A DNA stretch of 64,000 nucleotides from an uncultured Bacilli bacterium (GTDB taxonomy: Bacteria; Bacillota_I; Bacilli_A; RF39; UBA660). Below, piece by piece: positions 56,541 through 64,000 of this stretch. The stretch's first letter is position 1. Each line of letters begins with the position of its first letter. Made by a program: the position numbers and the translations under genes. The stretch spans positions 4,317-68,316 of the forward strand of contig CAKOMQ010000004.1 of the NCBI GenBank assembly GCA_934096715.1, read 5' to 3'. A model generated the notes under the pieces. The model did no database searches, was not told the origin of the DNA, and saw only the letters and a list, made by a program, of their open reading frames with translations.

Positions 56541-56667
56541 GGTTAGTTATTTTTTTATTTGTAATCTTATTTACTGTATCTATTGCATTATTAAATCTAC
56601 ATTTTATATAATGAGTCGTTACTAATTCTATATTATTATAATCTTCTAAATTAAATATAAAATTATT

Positions 56668-57003
56668 TTATTTATAAAATACATATATCATATATCCTGT
56701 TATAAATTCTATAAAACCTATTATAAAATATGTTATAGATAATATGTTAGTTGGAAATATTATAAATTGAATAGTAATCCATAGCATTAATGTTATACCA
56801 AAAGTCATTCCTAATATACTACTTAAAAGTTTATCTCTCTATAAATAGTAAACTGCTAGTAAATTAGTTAATCCATTTGCTATAATTAATGATATACCAG
56901 AGAATATATAATCTTTAAATAAATATTTACTAAATGGTAAAACTTCAAAATAAGGTAGTAACTTATCCATTTGTAACAGTTTACCACTAGGACCTATAAT
57001 CAT
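56668..57003 (-). pseudogene. Decayed four-helix membrane protein
   Basis: The frame from ATG 57003 encodes MIIGPSGKLLQMDKLLPYFE, then hydrophobic helices (FSGISLIIANGLTNLLAVYY, MTFGITLMLWITIQFIIFP, ITYFIIGFIEFITGYMIYVF) and ends at 56668. A TAG at 56839-56841 interrupts it after the second helix. Rejoined it would be 111 residues. It overlaps the DUF1697 remnant at its start. Not identified. Confidence 0.55.
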
Positions 57004-57304
57004 ACATATTCCACCATAAAGATTTACGATAACTTTCTAGTTTATAAGGCCAATAAATAACATCATGACTACACTCTACTAATTCTAAATCTTTATTATA
57101 AGTACCTAGAGCATTTACTTCTTCGTTTATAGTAGTTGGGAGAATAACAAATATAATATTGTGATAATAGATGCCATCATTTATTCCCGTCTAACTAGGG
57201 CTATTTAAGATTATTTGTTTTAATCCAACTGAATCTATTACTACTATAGGAATATCTAAGTTAAATTTACTTTTTAACATATTTTTTATATTAGTAGTAA
57301 CTTC
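56987..57304 (-). pseudogene. DUF1697 remnant
   Basis: The frame reads EVTTNIKNMLKSKFNLDIPI, VVIDSVGLKQIILNSPS, then a TAG (57191-57193), then IIFVILPTTINEEVNALGTY, ECSHDVIYWPYKLESYRKS and a stop at 56987. The DIPVVV...L..I...NP and VIYW....YSKS patterns match DUF1697, a bacterial family of unknown role. The N-terminal third (GINVGG region) is missing and the ABC-2 gene's stop lies at the break. Truncated and interrupted, so not functional. Confidence 0.6.
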
Positions 57305-58445
57305 ATTTTATAATCTGTCTTTTCTTACTTATATAGTTAGTTATTATAATAAATATAATACTAAATATAAAGATAACTACAGAATTAATAATAAGTGGTT
57401 TAATATTGCTTAGAGTAAATGTTTCTAAACCTTTGATTATTTCATTATTCAAAATATAATAATAACTTGGAAGAATATGAGCAATATTTAATACATTATT
57501 AGACATATATTCCATTGGTACAAATGCTCCGCATAAGAAGGATGCTCCTACTGCAACTACATTCACTATACCACCTAATGCATTTTTATTACTAGTGATA
57601 TTGCCTATTAAGAAACCTATAGTTAAACTACATATACTAAATATAAAAGAATTAATTATAAATAATAACCCATTCTTAGTTAATAATAAGTCTTTAAAGA
57701 TAATTAAACTTAATAACATATATAGAATCCATAATATAAATATAACTAAAGCATTAGATAAGAGTACTATTCTATTATATTTCCTATAATTATAACTACT
57801 TACAATAGTTCTTTTAAGTACATGTTCTTCTTTTAAACTAGCTAAGGTCATACTTATAATATATACACATCCTGCTAGAAAAGCATAGTTTAAGAAATTA
57901 AAATAAGTAGTCATTCTATTTAAATTATTACTATCTAATGTAGAATTAACTTCTACTTTAACTTCTTTATCTAAAGTATTTTTAACTATATTAGATAAAT
58001 CTTCTTGTTTATAGTAATCTTTATAGATATCAATAGTTTTTAGATACTTTTCTACTAACATAATACTATACGTACTATCTTCATTATTACTTGCTTTATA
58101 GTCTATTTTAGGACTATTACCTATAATTATATCATCACCAAAATTACTTGGTATATATAATACTAAATCTATATCACGATAGAATATAGCGTCATCTATA
58201 TCATCTTTAGTATATTTATCTATATCTTTTATATTAGTATGATTATCTAAGTAATTAATAAAATCTTTAGTAATAGAAGTATTATCTTTATTAACTATTA
58301 ATATATTTGGTTTAGTTTCTTCATACGTTTTAATATTAGTAGATGATTGATTAAAGGCTGTTATAGATATTAACATAATTGTATAAATAATAAGCATACC
58401 TTTTAATTTATTTAATATTTTTAATACTGTCTTAAATACTATCAT
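57303..58445 (-). CDS. ABC-2 type permease, second subunit
   Basis: 380 residues from ATG 58445 (AAGGAG upstream; a GTG at 58454 overlaps that site). One helix at 15-35, a long outside loop (40-185), then five helices (about 190-375). This is the YhaP/ABC2_membrane_3 layout. FLCGAFVPMEYMSNNVLNIA and HILPSYYY are conserved. It ends with TGA, showing that TGA is a stop in this genome. It forms a heteromeric exporter with the next two genes. Confidence 0.88.
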   Translation of the reverse strand: MIVFKTVLKILNKLKGMLIIYTIMLISITAFNQSSTNIKTYEETKPNILIVNKDNTSITKDFINYLDNHTNIKDIDKYTKDDIDDAIFYRDIDLVLYIPSNFGDDIIIGNSPKIDYKASNNEDSTYSIMLVEKYLKTIDIYKDYYKQEDLSNIVKNTLDKEVKVEVNSTLDSNNLNRMTTYFNFLNYAFLAGCVYIISMTLASLKEEHVLKRTIVSSYNYRKYNRIVLLSNALVIFILWILYMLLSLIIFKDLLLTKNGLLFIINSFIFSICSLTIGFLIGNITSNKNALGGIVNVVAVGASFLCGAFVPMEYMSNNVLNIAHILPSYYYILNNEIIKGLETFTLSNIKPLIINSVVIFIFSIIFIIITNYISKKRQIIK

Positions 58446-59580
58446 ACTTTTCACTCCTTAGCTTAATAGAAGATATAACTAAACAAATAATAATAAATAT
58501 AATTAAACTAATTAAGTCTTTTGTATATCTAGTTAAAGTATCATAATAGTATAATGAATAGAATCCATCAGTTATCATATTATTTGGATTAATCATATTA
58601 ATAAATGGAATAAACTTATCAATCATATATTTCATTTGAACACCTATCATACCTGATAAGACTGATAAGAACATAGATACTGCGATAATTATGCCAATTT
58701 TAGTATTTTCTGATACTCTAAATATAGAAGATATAAGAATACCTAGGGAAATACCTGCTAAATCTCCTACTAAACTTAATATAATAATAAGTGGTAAGTT
58801 AGTACCGAAGTCAGCATTAATAATAAATTTTAAAAATAATATAAGAATAAATATTCCAATTAAAGATACTATGTAAGAAGATAAAGCAGAAGTTAAGACT
58901 ATAGTACTCTTTTTATTAGGAGATACTGCGATACGTTTACCTTTGTTACTCATATTAGCTAAAGAATTATTAATAGCAGTAAGCCCTATCATACCCCCAT
59001 ACATACATGCCATAGCTATTAGAGTATAATATTCTACTTGCATATAACTTAAATTACTATTAGATATATTATTTAAATATTCTTTGTTAGTATTTATTTT
59101 ATCTACTATAGTATTTACTATATCATAGTTACCTTCTTTAATACTTTTATCTACTATATTATTCATAATATCTATATTAGTAGTTATTTCATTAATAACA
59201 AAACTTATAACAGTTTCTTTAGTACCATTATCTTTAATTATAATTACTGGTCCACTATCTTGAAAATTTATAATACCATGAGTATTACCTTCTTCTAAAC
59301 TAATTCTTGCATCTTTTAGAGATTTATATTCTATATTAAATAGTTTATCTTCTCCACTAGTTAAACTATTTAGAGTATCTATATAAATATCTTTATATTT
59401 ATATTCAGAATTATCTACAATACTTAAGTTTATAGTACCTAACATTTCATCTTTTTCTATATTAGAAAATGCCATATTAAAGAATATAGCTAATATAATA
59501 GGAAACATATAAGTCCAAAATATTAGAGTTTTATTTCTAAATAAGGATTTAATATTATATTTTAAATTATGTAGAATCAT
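58432..59580 (-). CDS. ABC-2 type permease, first subunit
   Basis: 382 residues with the same layout as its neighbour: helix 18-38, outside loop (40-185), five helices (190-372). FRNKTLIFWTYMFPIILAIF and LSGMIGVQMKYMIDKFIPF are typical of ABC2_membrane_3 exporters. It shares a base with the ATPase start and overlaps the next permease by 14 bases. Related trios export antibiotics or bacteriocins. Confidence 0.88.
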   Translation of the reverse strand: MILHNLKYNIKSLFRNKTLIFWTYMFPIILAIFFNMAFSNIEKDEMLGTINLSIVDNSEYKYKDIYIDTLNSLTSGEDKLFNIEYKSLKDARISLEEGNTHGIINFQDSGPVIIIKDNGTKETVISFVINEITTNIDIMNNIVDKSIKEGNYDIVNTIVDKINTNKEYLNNISNSNLSYMQVEYYTLIAMACMYGGMIGLTAINNSLANMSNKGKRIAVSPNKKSTIVLTSALSSYIVSLIGIFILILFLKFIINADFGTNLPLIIILSLVGDLAGISLGILISSIFRVSENTKIGIIIAVSMFLSVLSGMIGVQMKYMIDKFIPFINMINPNNMITDGFYSLYYYDTLTRYTKDLISLIIFIIICLVISSIKLRSEKYDSI

Positions 59581-60341
59581 TAGTCTCTTAATTCCTTTCC
59601 TGTAAGAGATAAGAATACATCATTTAAAGTAGGACCTACTCGTACCATTTTTTCTTCTATATGAGCTTTTTTCTTTAGTTCGTCACTTGTACCTTCAGCA
59701 ATAATTTTTCCTTTATCTAAGATAATAATTCTATCACAAAGTATTTCTACTTCTTCCATATAATGAGTAGTATATATAATAGTAGCTCCTTCATCTCTTA
59801 GTTTTTTTATACCATCTAAGATATTATTCCTACTTTGAGGATCGACTGCCACAGTTGGTTCATCTAAGAATATTAATTTAGGTTTATGAGCTATACCACA
59901 AGCTATATTAAGTCTACGGAGTAAACCACCAGATAATTCTTTAGGATAATATTTTTTAAAGTCAGTTAGTCCAACTAATTTAATAGCATCTTCTACATAT
60001 TCTTTTCTTTTATTTTTATCACTTATATATAAACCACAGAAATAATTTATATTATCATAGACACTTAGTTCATCAAATACTGCGACATCTTGAAATATTA
60101 CTCCAATATTTCTTTTTATATCATAACTATCCGATTCCATAGGTTTACCAAATATTTTTATTTCGCCATTTTGATACTTAAGAAGTGATAATAAACAATT
60201 AATCGTTGTAGACTTTCCACTACCATTAGGCCCTAATAACCCAAGTATTTCATTTTCATAAACATAGAATGATAAATTGTCTACTGCTTTCTTTCCTTTA
60301 TATTCTTTTATTAAATTATTAACTTCAATAACCTTTTTCAT
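59580..60341 (-). CDS. ABC-2 transporter ATP-binding protein
   Basis: 253 residues. Walker A LLGPNGSGKSTTIN near 35, Q-loop VIFQDVAVFDE, signature ELSGGLLRRLNIACG, Walker B LIFLDEPTVAVDPQSR and YTTHYMEE H-loop are intact. The C-terminal part (KGKIIAEGTSDELKKKAHIEEKM) is of the CcmA/NatA type. It is the first gene of the three-gene exporter operon. Confidence 0.94.
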   Translation of the reverse strand: MKKVIEVNNLIKEYKGKKAVDNLSFYVYENEILGLLGPNGSGKSTTINCLLSLLKYQNGEIKIFGKPMESDSYDIKRNIGVIFQDVAVFDELSVYDNINYFCGLYISDKNKRKEYVEDAIKLVGLTDFKKYYPKELSGGLLRRLNIACGIAHKPKLIFLDEPTVAVDPQSRNNILDGIKKLRDEGATIIYTTHYMEEVEILCDRIIILDKGKIIAEGTSDELKKKAHIEEKMVRVGPTLNDVFLSLTGKELRD

Positions 60342-60371
60342 ATTAACCTTACTTTCTATTTAAAATATTTT

Positions 60372-60497
60372 TTATTGTATACTAAATGTATAATTTGCTA
60401 CTAGATTAGCGTTAATACCACTTTTTCTTATAATATATTCTTCCGTAGTTTTCTTTACTGCACTCAGAATATAAACACCATATATAACACTTGTCAT
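60372..60497 (-). CDS. Small ORF upstream of the ABC-2 operon
   Basis: 41 residues: MTSVIYGVYILSAVKKTTEE, then YIIRKSGINANLVANYTFSI and Q. GGAG lies eight bases before ATG 60497, which supports translation. It ends 30 bases before the ATPase ATG; a palindrome (TTATAC..GTATAA type) lies over its end. It could be a leader peptide or a fragment of a longer decayed gene. Not recognised. Confidence 0.35.
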   Translation of the reverse strand: MTSVIYGVYILSAVKKTTEEYIIRKSGINANLVANYTFSIQ

Positions 60498-60512
60498 AAG
60501 TATAACTCCAAA

Positions 60513-60543
60513 GAAAAAAAATTACAAAGTATTCTTTTGTAAT
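60513..60543 (-). terminator. Terminator of the metal ATPase operon
   Basis: ATTACAAA and TTTGTAAT (60521-60528, 60535-60542) pair; on the minus strand a run of T follows. Confidence 0.7.
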
Positions 60544-60552
60544 TTTCAAATT

Positions 60553-62583
60553 TTATTCATCTTTAAAGTGTTTCATTATTCTTAGAGTATTTAAAATAGT
60601 TAAAAGAGTTACACCTGTATCAGCAAATACTGCTCCCCACATATTAGCAAGGCCAATAACACTAAGAATTAGAATTATTAATTTAACACTCATAGCAAAT
60701 ATTAAATTTTCTTTAATTATCTTTTTAGTATATTTAGATATTCTTATAGCTAAAGGAATTCTATCTAGTTCATCTTTCATTAACACTATATCAGAAGCTT
60801 CAATTGCTGAATCTGTACCAATATTACCAAGTGATATGCCTATGTCAGCTCTTTTTAAAACAGGTGCATCATTTATTCCATCTCCAACAAATATAGTTAA
60901 ATCTCCATCTTTACTAACATTTTCATAATTTTTGTATTTGTCTGTTGGTAACATTTCATATTTAATTTCATCTATTCCTAGTTTCTTACCGATACTTAAC
61001 GCAACATCTTTTTTATCTCCAGTAAACATATATGTTTTAATATTATTTTTCTTTAAGTACCCAATAGTTTCTTTTGCATGATCTTTTATACCATCATCTA
61101 TAGTAAGAGATGCAATATGTTCATTATTTATATTTAAATGAAGTGATGCATCACATTTACACTTACATAGTTTACTATTACCTATTAAGATAGATTTATT
61201 ACCTACTTTATAAGATATTCCCATACCTTCTATTTCTTTATAATCTTTTACTTTTAGTTCTTTATAATTATCTTTTAGTTTTAATATTGATTTTGCTATT
61301 GGATGAGTAGAATATTTTTCTCCATTAATTAAAATATCTATTATTTCATCTTTAGTATACTTATCAGTAAATATATCTATTTTAGATACTGTAAATGTTC
61401 CATTTGTTAAAGTACCTGTTTTATCAAAAATAATATTCTTAGCATTACTTAAGTTATCTAAATAATTACTTCCTTTAATTAAGATACCCTTTTTACTACT
61501 TACACCAATACCTGTAAAGTAAGATAGTGGTATAGATATTGCAATAGCACATGGACATGATATAACTAAGAATGTTAGTCCCCTATAAAAACTTTCTGTA
61601 AATGTAATATCAACAATAAATGGTAGTAATATAGTAATAATTATAGCAAGAATTAACACTACAGGAGTATATATTTTACTGATTTTGGAAACAACCGTTT
61701 CCGTTTTAGCCTTCTTATCAGTAGCATTTTCTAAGAGTTCTAGTATTTTAGCAACAGTTGAATCACTAAATTCTTTAGTAGTTTTAACTACTAGAATATC
61801 TCCCATATTAATACTTCCAGATAAAACATTATCCCCGACATCTACACTTAAGAGTTCACTTTCTCCAGTAAGACTTGATGTATCTAACTCGCTACTACCC
61901 TTTACAATAATTCCGTCAACTGGTATTTTTTCTCCTTTTTTAACAACTATTTCTTGACCTACTTTTACATTTTCAACAGATATTTTCTCTCCACTTGTTA
62001 AATAAGCATATGGTTCTTTAATATCCATAAGTTCATTAATAGAAGCACGAGAATTATTAATAGCTTTTTCTTCTAATATCTTACCTATTGTGTATAGACC
62101 AATTACCATAATACCTTCAACTACTTCGCCAATCAATAAAGCACCAAGACAAGAAATAGTTATTAAAGCATTTTCATTTATACCATTACCATTTACTAAT
62201 AATTTAATTGCATTAGTAGTAGTTCTATATAGAAGTAAACTATAAGATATTATATATAGGATCCATTTAACCATATCAGGGATATTTAAGTAATAAGCAA
62301 GTAATCCAACTAGAATACCAATAATAAAGATACTTAAATGATATTCTTTATCCTTTATAACATCATCATTTATGCTAGTTAAATAACTATTTGGTTCAAT
62401 ACTTTTAACTAGTTTGTTTAATTCTTCTAAACTAAATTCTTTTTCTGACTCATAACTTAGTTTACAAGTATTAAAATTAACAATAACATTATTAAAATCT
62501 TTATTATTATTTAGAGATTCTTCTATCTCTCTAGCGCAATTAGCACAATCTAGATTATTTATATTATATTTATATTTCTTCAT
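60553..62583 (-). CDS. Heavy-metal P1B-type ATPase (Cd/Zn/Co exporter type)
   Basis: 676 residues. The N-terminal HMA domain has LDCANCAREIEE (13-24) with the metal-binding CxxC. Four helices, then the A-domain (LTGESELLSV, about 238), the CPC motif VISCPCAIAISIP (about 342), DKTGTLTNGTF (phosphorylated Asp about 388), GDGINDAPVL, and a last helix pair. The C-terminal SxxxK/DxG region (FADTGVTLLTILNTLRI) is typical of CadA/ZntA exporters of Zn, Cd and Pb. Its ArsR partner overlaps upstream, so expression is metal-induced. Confidence 0.94.
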   Translation of the reverse strand: MKKYKYNINNLDCANCAREIEESLNNNKDFNNVIVNFNTCKLSYESEKEFSLEELNKLVKSIEPNSYLTSINDDVIKDKEYHLSIFIIGILVGLLAYYLNIPDMVKWILYIISYSLLLYRTTTNAIKLLVNGNGINENALITISCLGALLIGEVVEGIMVIGLYTIGKILEEKAINNSRASINELMDIKEPYAYLTSGEKISVENVKVGQEIVVKKGEKIPVDGIIVKGSSELDTSSLTGESELLSVDVGDNVLSGSINMGDILVVKTTKEFSDSTVAKILELLENATDKKAKTETVVSKISKIYTPVVLILAIIITILLPFIVDITFTESFYRGLTFLVISCPCAIAISIPLSYFTGIGVSSKKGILIKGSNYLDNLSNAKNIIFDKTGTLTNGTFTVSKIDIFTDKYTKDEIIDILINGEKYSTHPIAKSILKLKDNYKELKVKDYKEIEGMGISYKVGNKSILIGNSKLCKCKCDASLHLNINNEHIASLTIDDGIKDHAKETIGYLKKNNIKTYMFTGDKKDVALSIGKKLGIDEIKYEMLPTDKYKNYENVSKDGDLTIFVGDGINDAPVLKRADIGISLGNIGTDSAIEASDIVLMKDELDRIPLAIRISKYTKKIIKENLIFAMSVKLIILILSVIGLANMWGAVFADTGVTLLTILNTLRIMKHFKDE

Positions 62584-62956
62584 TCTTTTCCCCTTCCATT
62601 TTATGATAGATATGAACTAAACCTAATTCATAAAGCTCTTTAATATGTTCATCATCTAATGTATAGTATACTTCTTTTCCATCTTTTCTATTTTTTACTA
62701 TTCCATTATCTCTAAGAACCGCCAATTGATGAGATATCGAAGACTTAGTCATATTAAGAACATTCGCTATATCACATACACACATTTCATGATTATCAAG
62801 TGCCCATAATATTTTTATCCTAGTAGGATCTCCAATTACTTTAAATAATTCTGATAACTTATAAAGTTCTTTATCTTTTGGTTTATTCTCTAAAGCCTTT
62901 TTAACAGCACTTTCATGTATTATATTACAATCACATATTAATTCTTTCTTAGTCAT
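62570..62956 (-). CDS. ArsR/SmtB-family metal sensor (CadC-like)
   Basis: 128 residues from ATG 62956, seven bases after AGGAG. CadC hallmarks: the N-terminal ICDCNIIHESA with Cys, the alpha-3 motif MCVCDIANVL matching ELCVCD, the winged HTH (SISHQLAVLRDNG), and the C-terminal DEHIKELYELGLVHIYHK with the alpha-5 Asp/His set. Such proteins repress their own exporter and release DNA on Cd, Pb or Zn. The operator lies directly upstream. It overlaps the ATPase by 14 bases. Confidence 0.92.
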   Translation of the reverse strand: MTKKELICDCNIIHESAVKKALENKPKDKELYKLSELFKVIGDPTRIKILWALDNHEMCVCDIANVLNMTKSSISHQLAVLRDNGIVKNRKDGKEVYYTLDDEHIKELYELGLVHIYHKMEGEKNEEI

Positions 62957-62970
62957 ATTATCTCCTATAA

Positions 62971-63024
62971 TTGAATGTCTATTCAACTAATATTATTATA
63001 ATTGAATATCTATTCAATTGTCAA
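62971..63024 (-). promoter_or_regulatory. Metal-regulated promoter with two operator palindromes
   Basis: TTGACA (complement of 63019-63024) and TATAAT (complement of 62995-63000) are 18 bases apart. A palindrome ATTGAATA-TC-TATTCAAT (63001-63018) exactly fills the spacer. A second copy, TTGAATGTCTATTCAA, lies at 62971-62986. Both match the known CadC/SmtB site type. Confidence 0.8.
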
Positions 63025-63039
63025 GAGACTCTTTATAAC

Positions 63040-63062
63040 GAAAAAAATCGGCTATCACCGAT
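63040..63062 (-). terminator. Terminator of surface protein C gene
   Basis: ATCGG and CCGAT pair on the minus strand, followed by TTTTTTT. Located 50 bases past the stop. Confidence 0.65.
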
Positions 63063-63070
63063 CTTTAAGT

Positions 63071-63085
63071 CCGACTCATTGTCGG
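63071..63085. repeat. Short G+C-rich hairpin downstream of variable region C
   Basis: CCGAC (63071-63075) and GTCGG (63081-63085) pair around TCATT, about 100 bases beyond the variable tract. It occupies a position similar to the hairpin after protein A. Confidence 0.4.
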
Positions 63086-63112
63086 TATTTTATTTGTCTG
63101 TTACCCGAAGCC

Positions 63113-64000
63113 TTACTCTAGCATGAACGGATCGCCAAGTGACCCATTTCCGCTCAAATATGCTTGATTCGATGTAAGATAGAAGACTGGGCGCACGCCA
63201 TCGGAGTAAGGCAAACTGCTGTCGCGCACGCTACCGTCGCTATACACAAACCACGCACGGAAGTCACCGCCAGCCCCAGAACGAGAAAGTGTCCATTCAT
63301 ATTGAGACTTAGTTGTATCATTATTGCTTGGGTGCATCCAGCCTGTTTTTAATGTACTTGCATTTGATTGTCCTGTTAGTGCTAAAGCACTTGACCCTAA
63401 TGACAATGCATAATCACTTGCATACATTAAACCTATTTTAGCAATAGGATTTGTCCATGCTCCTCCATTACAGTTTATTGCTGTTCCTCCACTAGTCTTA
63501 CATAGAGCTTCTGATGATGTTTTATGCATCTCATTTAAATATATTCCTTTTGTTGTTGAATAATAATAATTTGAATTATTAGTTTGATCTTCATATGTTT
63601 TTGTGTTTACTGCACTCCATGTCCAATTTTCTATTTTATTTGACCATTTTGTATTTTGTAAGTAATCATATGTTGCGTTTGTTAGGAATCCAGAACCATT
63701 TAAACTTGTATATAATGTACTACCTTCCCAATTTACATCTGCATTTGTCGAATTCCATGTAGTTGATACCAATTGTTTATATTTGATTAATTTAACATGA
63801 TTTTCTCCATTTGCATCTGAGAATACTCCTAATACACGATACATATATTTATCTTGATTTGCTGTACATTCTGATTTGTTATTTGTACCAAAGCATATAA
63901 AGTTATTTGGATTAGTGCTAGTTCCTACTGCGCCACTTCCTGTATATCTATAGCCATCTCCTTCTAGTCCACTTTGCCATAAGTTTCCACTTGCAATTAA
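63113..64000 (-). CDS. Surface protein C: lectin-like domain with variable region (5' end outside window)
   Basis: At least 295 residues; the frame runs on past 64000, so the N-terminal part is missing. It begins LIASGNLWQSGLEGDGYRYT, the same segment as in A and B, and continues DKYMYRVLGVFSDANGENHV, WSNKIENWTWSAVNTKT, a two-Cys insertion shared with B, then the variable tract and VRPVFYLTSNQAYLS. The 3' end matches A almost exactly from the tract through the stop (DPFMLE). About 60% G+C in the tract. An internal ATG at 63844 is not a start. Confidence 0.85.
   Translation of the reverse strand, partial: LIASGNLWQSGLEGDGYRYTGSGAVGTSTNPNNFICFGTNNKSECTANQDKYMYRVLGVFSDANGENHVKLIKYKQLVSTTWNSTNADVNWEGSTLYTSLNGSGFLTNATYDYLQNTKWSNKIENWTWSAVNTKTYEDQTNNSNYYYSTTKGIYLNEMHKTSSEALCKTSGGTAINCNGGAWTNPIAKIGLMYASDYALSLGSSALALTGQSNASTLKTGWMHPSNNDTTKSQYEWTLSRSGAGGDFRAWFVYSDGSVRDSSLPYSDGVRPVFYLTSNQAYLSGNGSLGDPFMLE
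63190..63283 (-). other. Candidate DGR variable region C
   Basis: Between SR and RPVFYL of protein C; about 60% G+C. The 19 codons after TGG align gap-free with A and B, with differences at codon positions 1 and 2 and C/T at third positions. Confidence 0.6.

Noticed and set aside
57303..58445. Use of the mycoplasma code (TGA as Trp)
   Set aside because: This gene ends at TGA at the expected length, and Trp is encoded by TGG throughout.
63113..63844. Protein C as a complete 243-residue gene starting at the ATG at 63844
   Set aside because: The frame stays open and homologous to A and B up to the window end; the ATG is the internal Met of the DKYMYRVLG motif.

Overview
The window is low-G+C, gene-dense bacterial DNA, mostly coded on the minus strand. 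The gene content (RNase J, Stk1/PrkC kinase with PASTA domains, LtaS-type and LCP envelope enzymes, pyruvate:ferredoxin oxidoreductase, superoxide reductase, no respiratory genes) points to an anaerobic, probably gut-living, member of the Bacillota (Bacilli/Erysipelotrichia-like or a related uncultured lineage). TGA is used as a stop, for example at 57303, so the mycoplasma code does not apply. The species is not identified.

Layout. 1-1380: the end of an RNase J gene, then an IS30-family element that has duplicated the bidirectional terminator between RNase J and rpe. 1371-9385: a housekeeping run (rpe, rsgA, PASTA kinase, PP2C phosphatase, rlmN, small membrane genes, a CDP-alcohol phosphatidyltransferase, fmt). 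9409-11260: surface protein A. 11257-12515: DUF308 protein and uppS. 12576-16897: four class III (type IV pilin-like) genes, one fused to a lectin-like domain and one to a von Willebrand A domain. 16939-21399: LCP ligase, an unknown membrane-anchored protein and an LtaS-like synthase. 21516-27017: tRNA-Gly followed by an accessory island (solo IS end, frameshifted HD gene, DUF4393/Abi-alpha protein, XRE regulator, superoxide reductase, integrase remnant, OLD-family nuclease, candidate small RNA). 27039-41384: recG, a candidate small RNA, a 1511-residue protein with a nucleotidyltransferase-like C terminus, PFOR, eno, uvrA. 41538-46996: DUF1653, surface protein B, MscS channel, a second DUF308 protein, a C1q/TNF-like protein and a lipoprotein. 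47068-62956: transport systems (MMPL exporter, MacB/FtsX-type ABC, ABC-2 exporter, Cd/Zn P-type ATPase), most next to a TetR or ArsR regulator, with a decayed patch at 56230-57304. 63113-64000: surface protein C, cut by the window end.

The most notable signal is in proteins A, B and C. Their 3' ends carry a G+C-rich tract of about 100 bp in which variation sits in codon positions 1 and 2 while third positions stay C or T. The tract is followed by an invariant block encoding RPVFYL. This is the expected signature of variable regions written by a diversity-generating retroelement (DGR) from an AAY-rich template. A related domain on the pilin at 12576-14093 has ordinary A+T-rich codons and looks undiversified. 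No reverse transcriptase or template repeat lies in this window, so the DGR must be elsewhere in the genome, or the interpretation is wrong.
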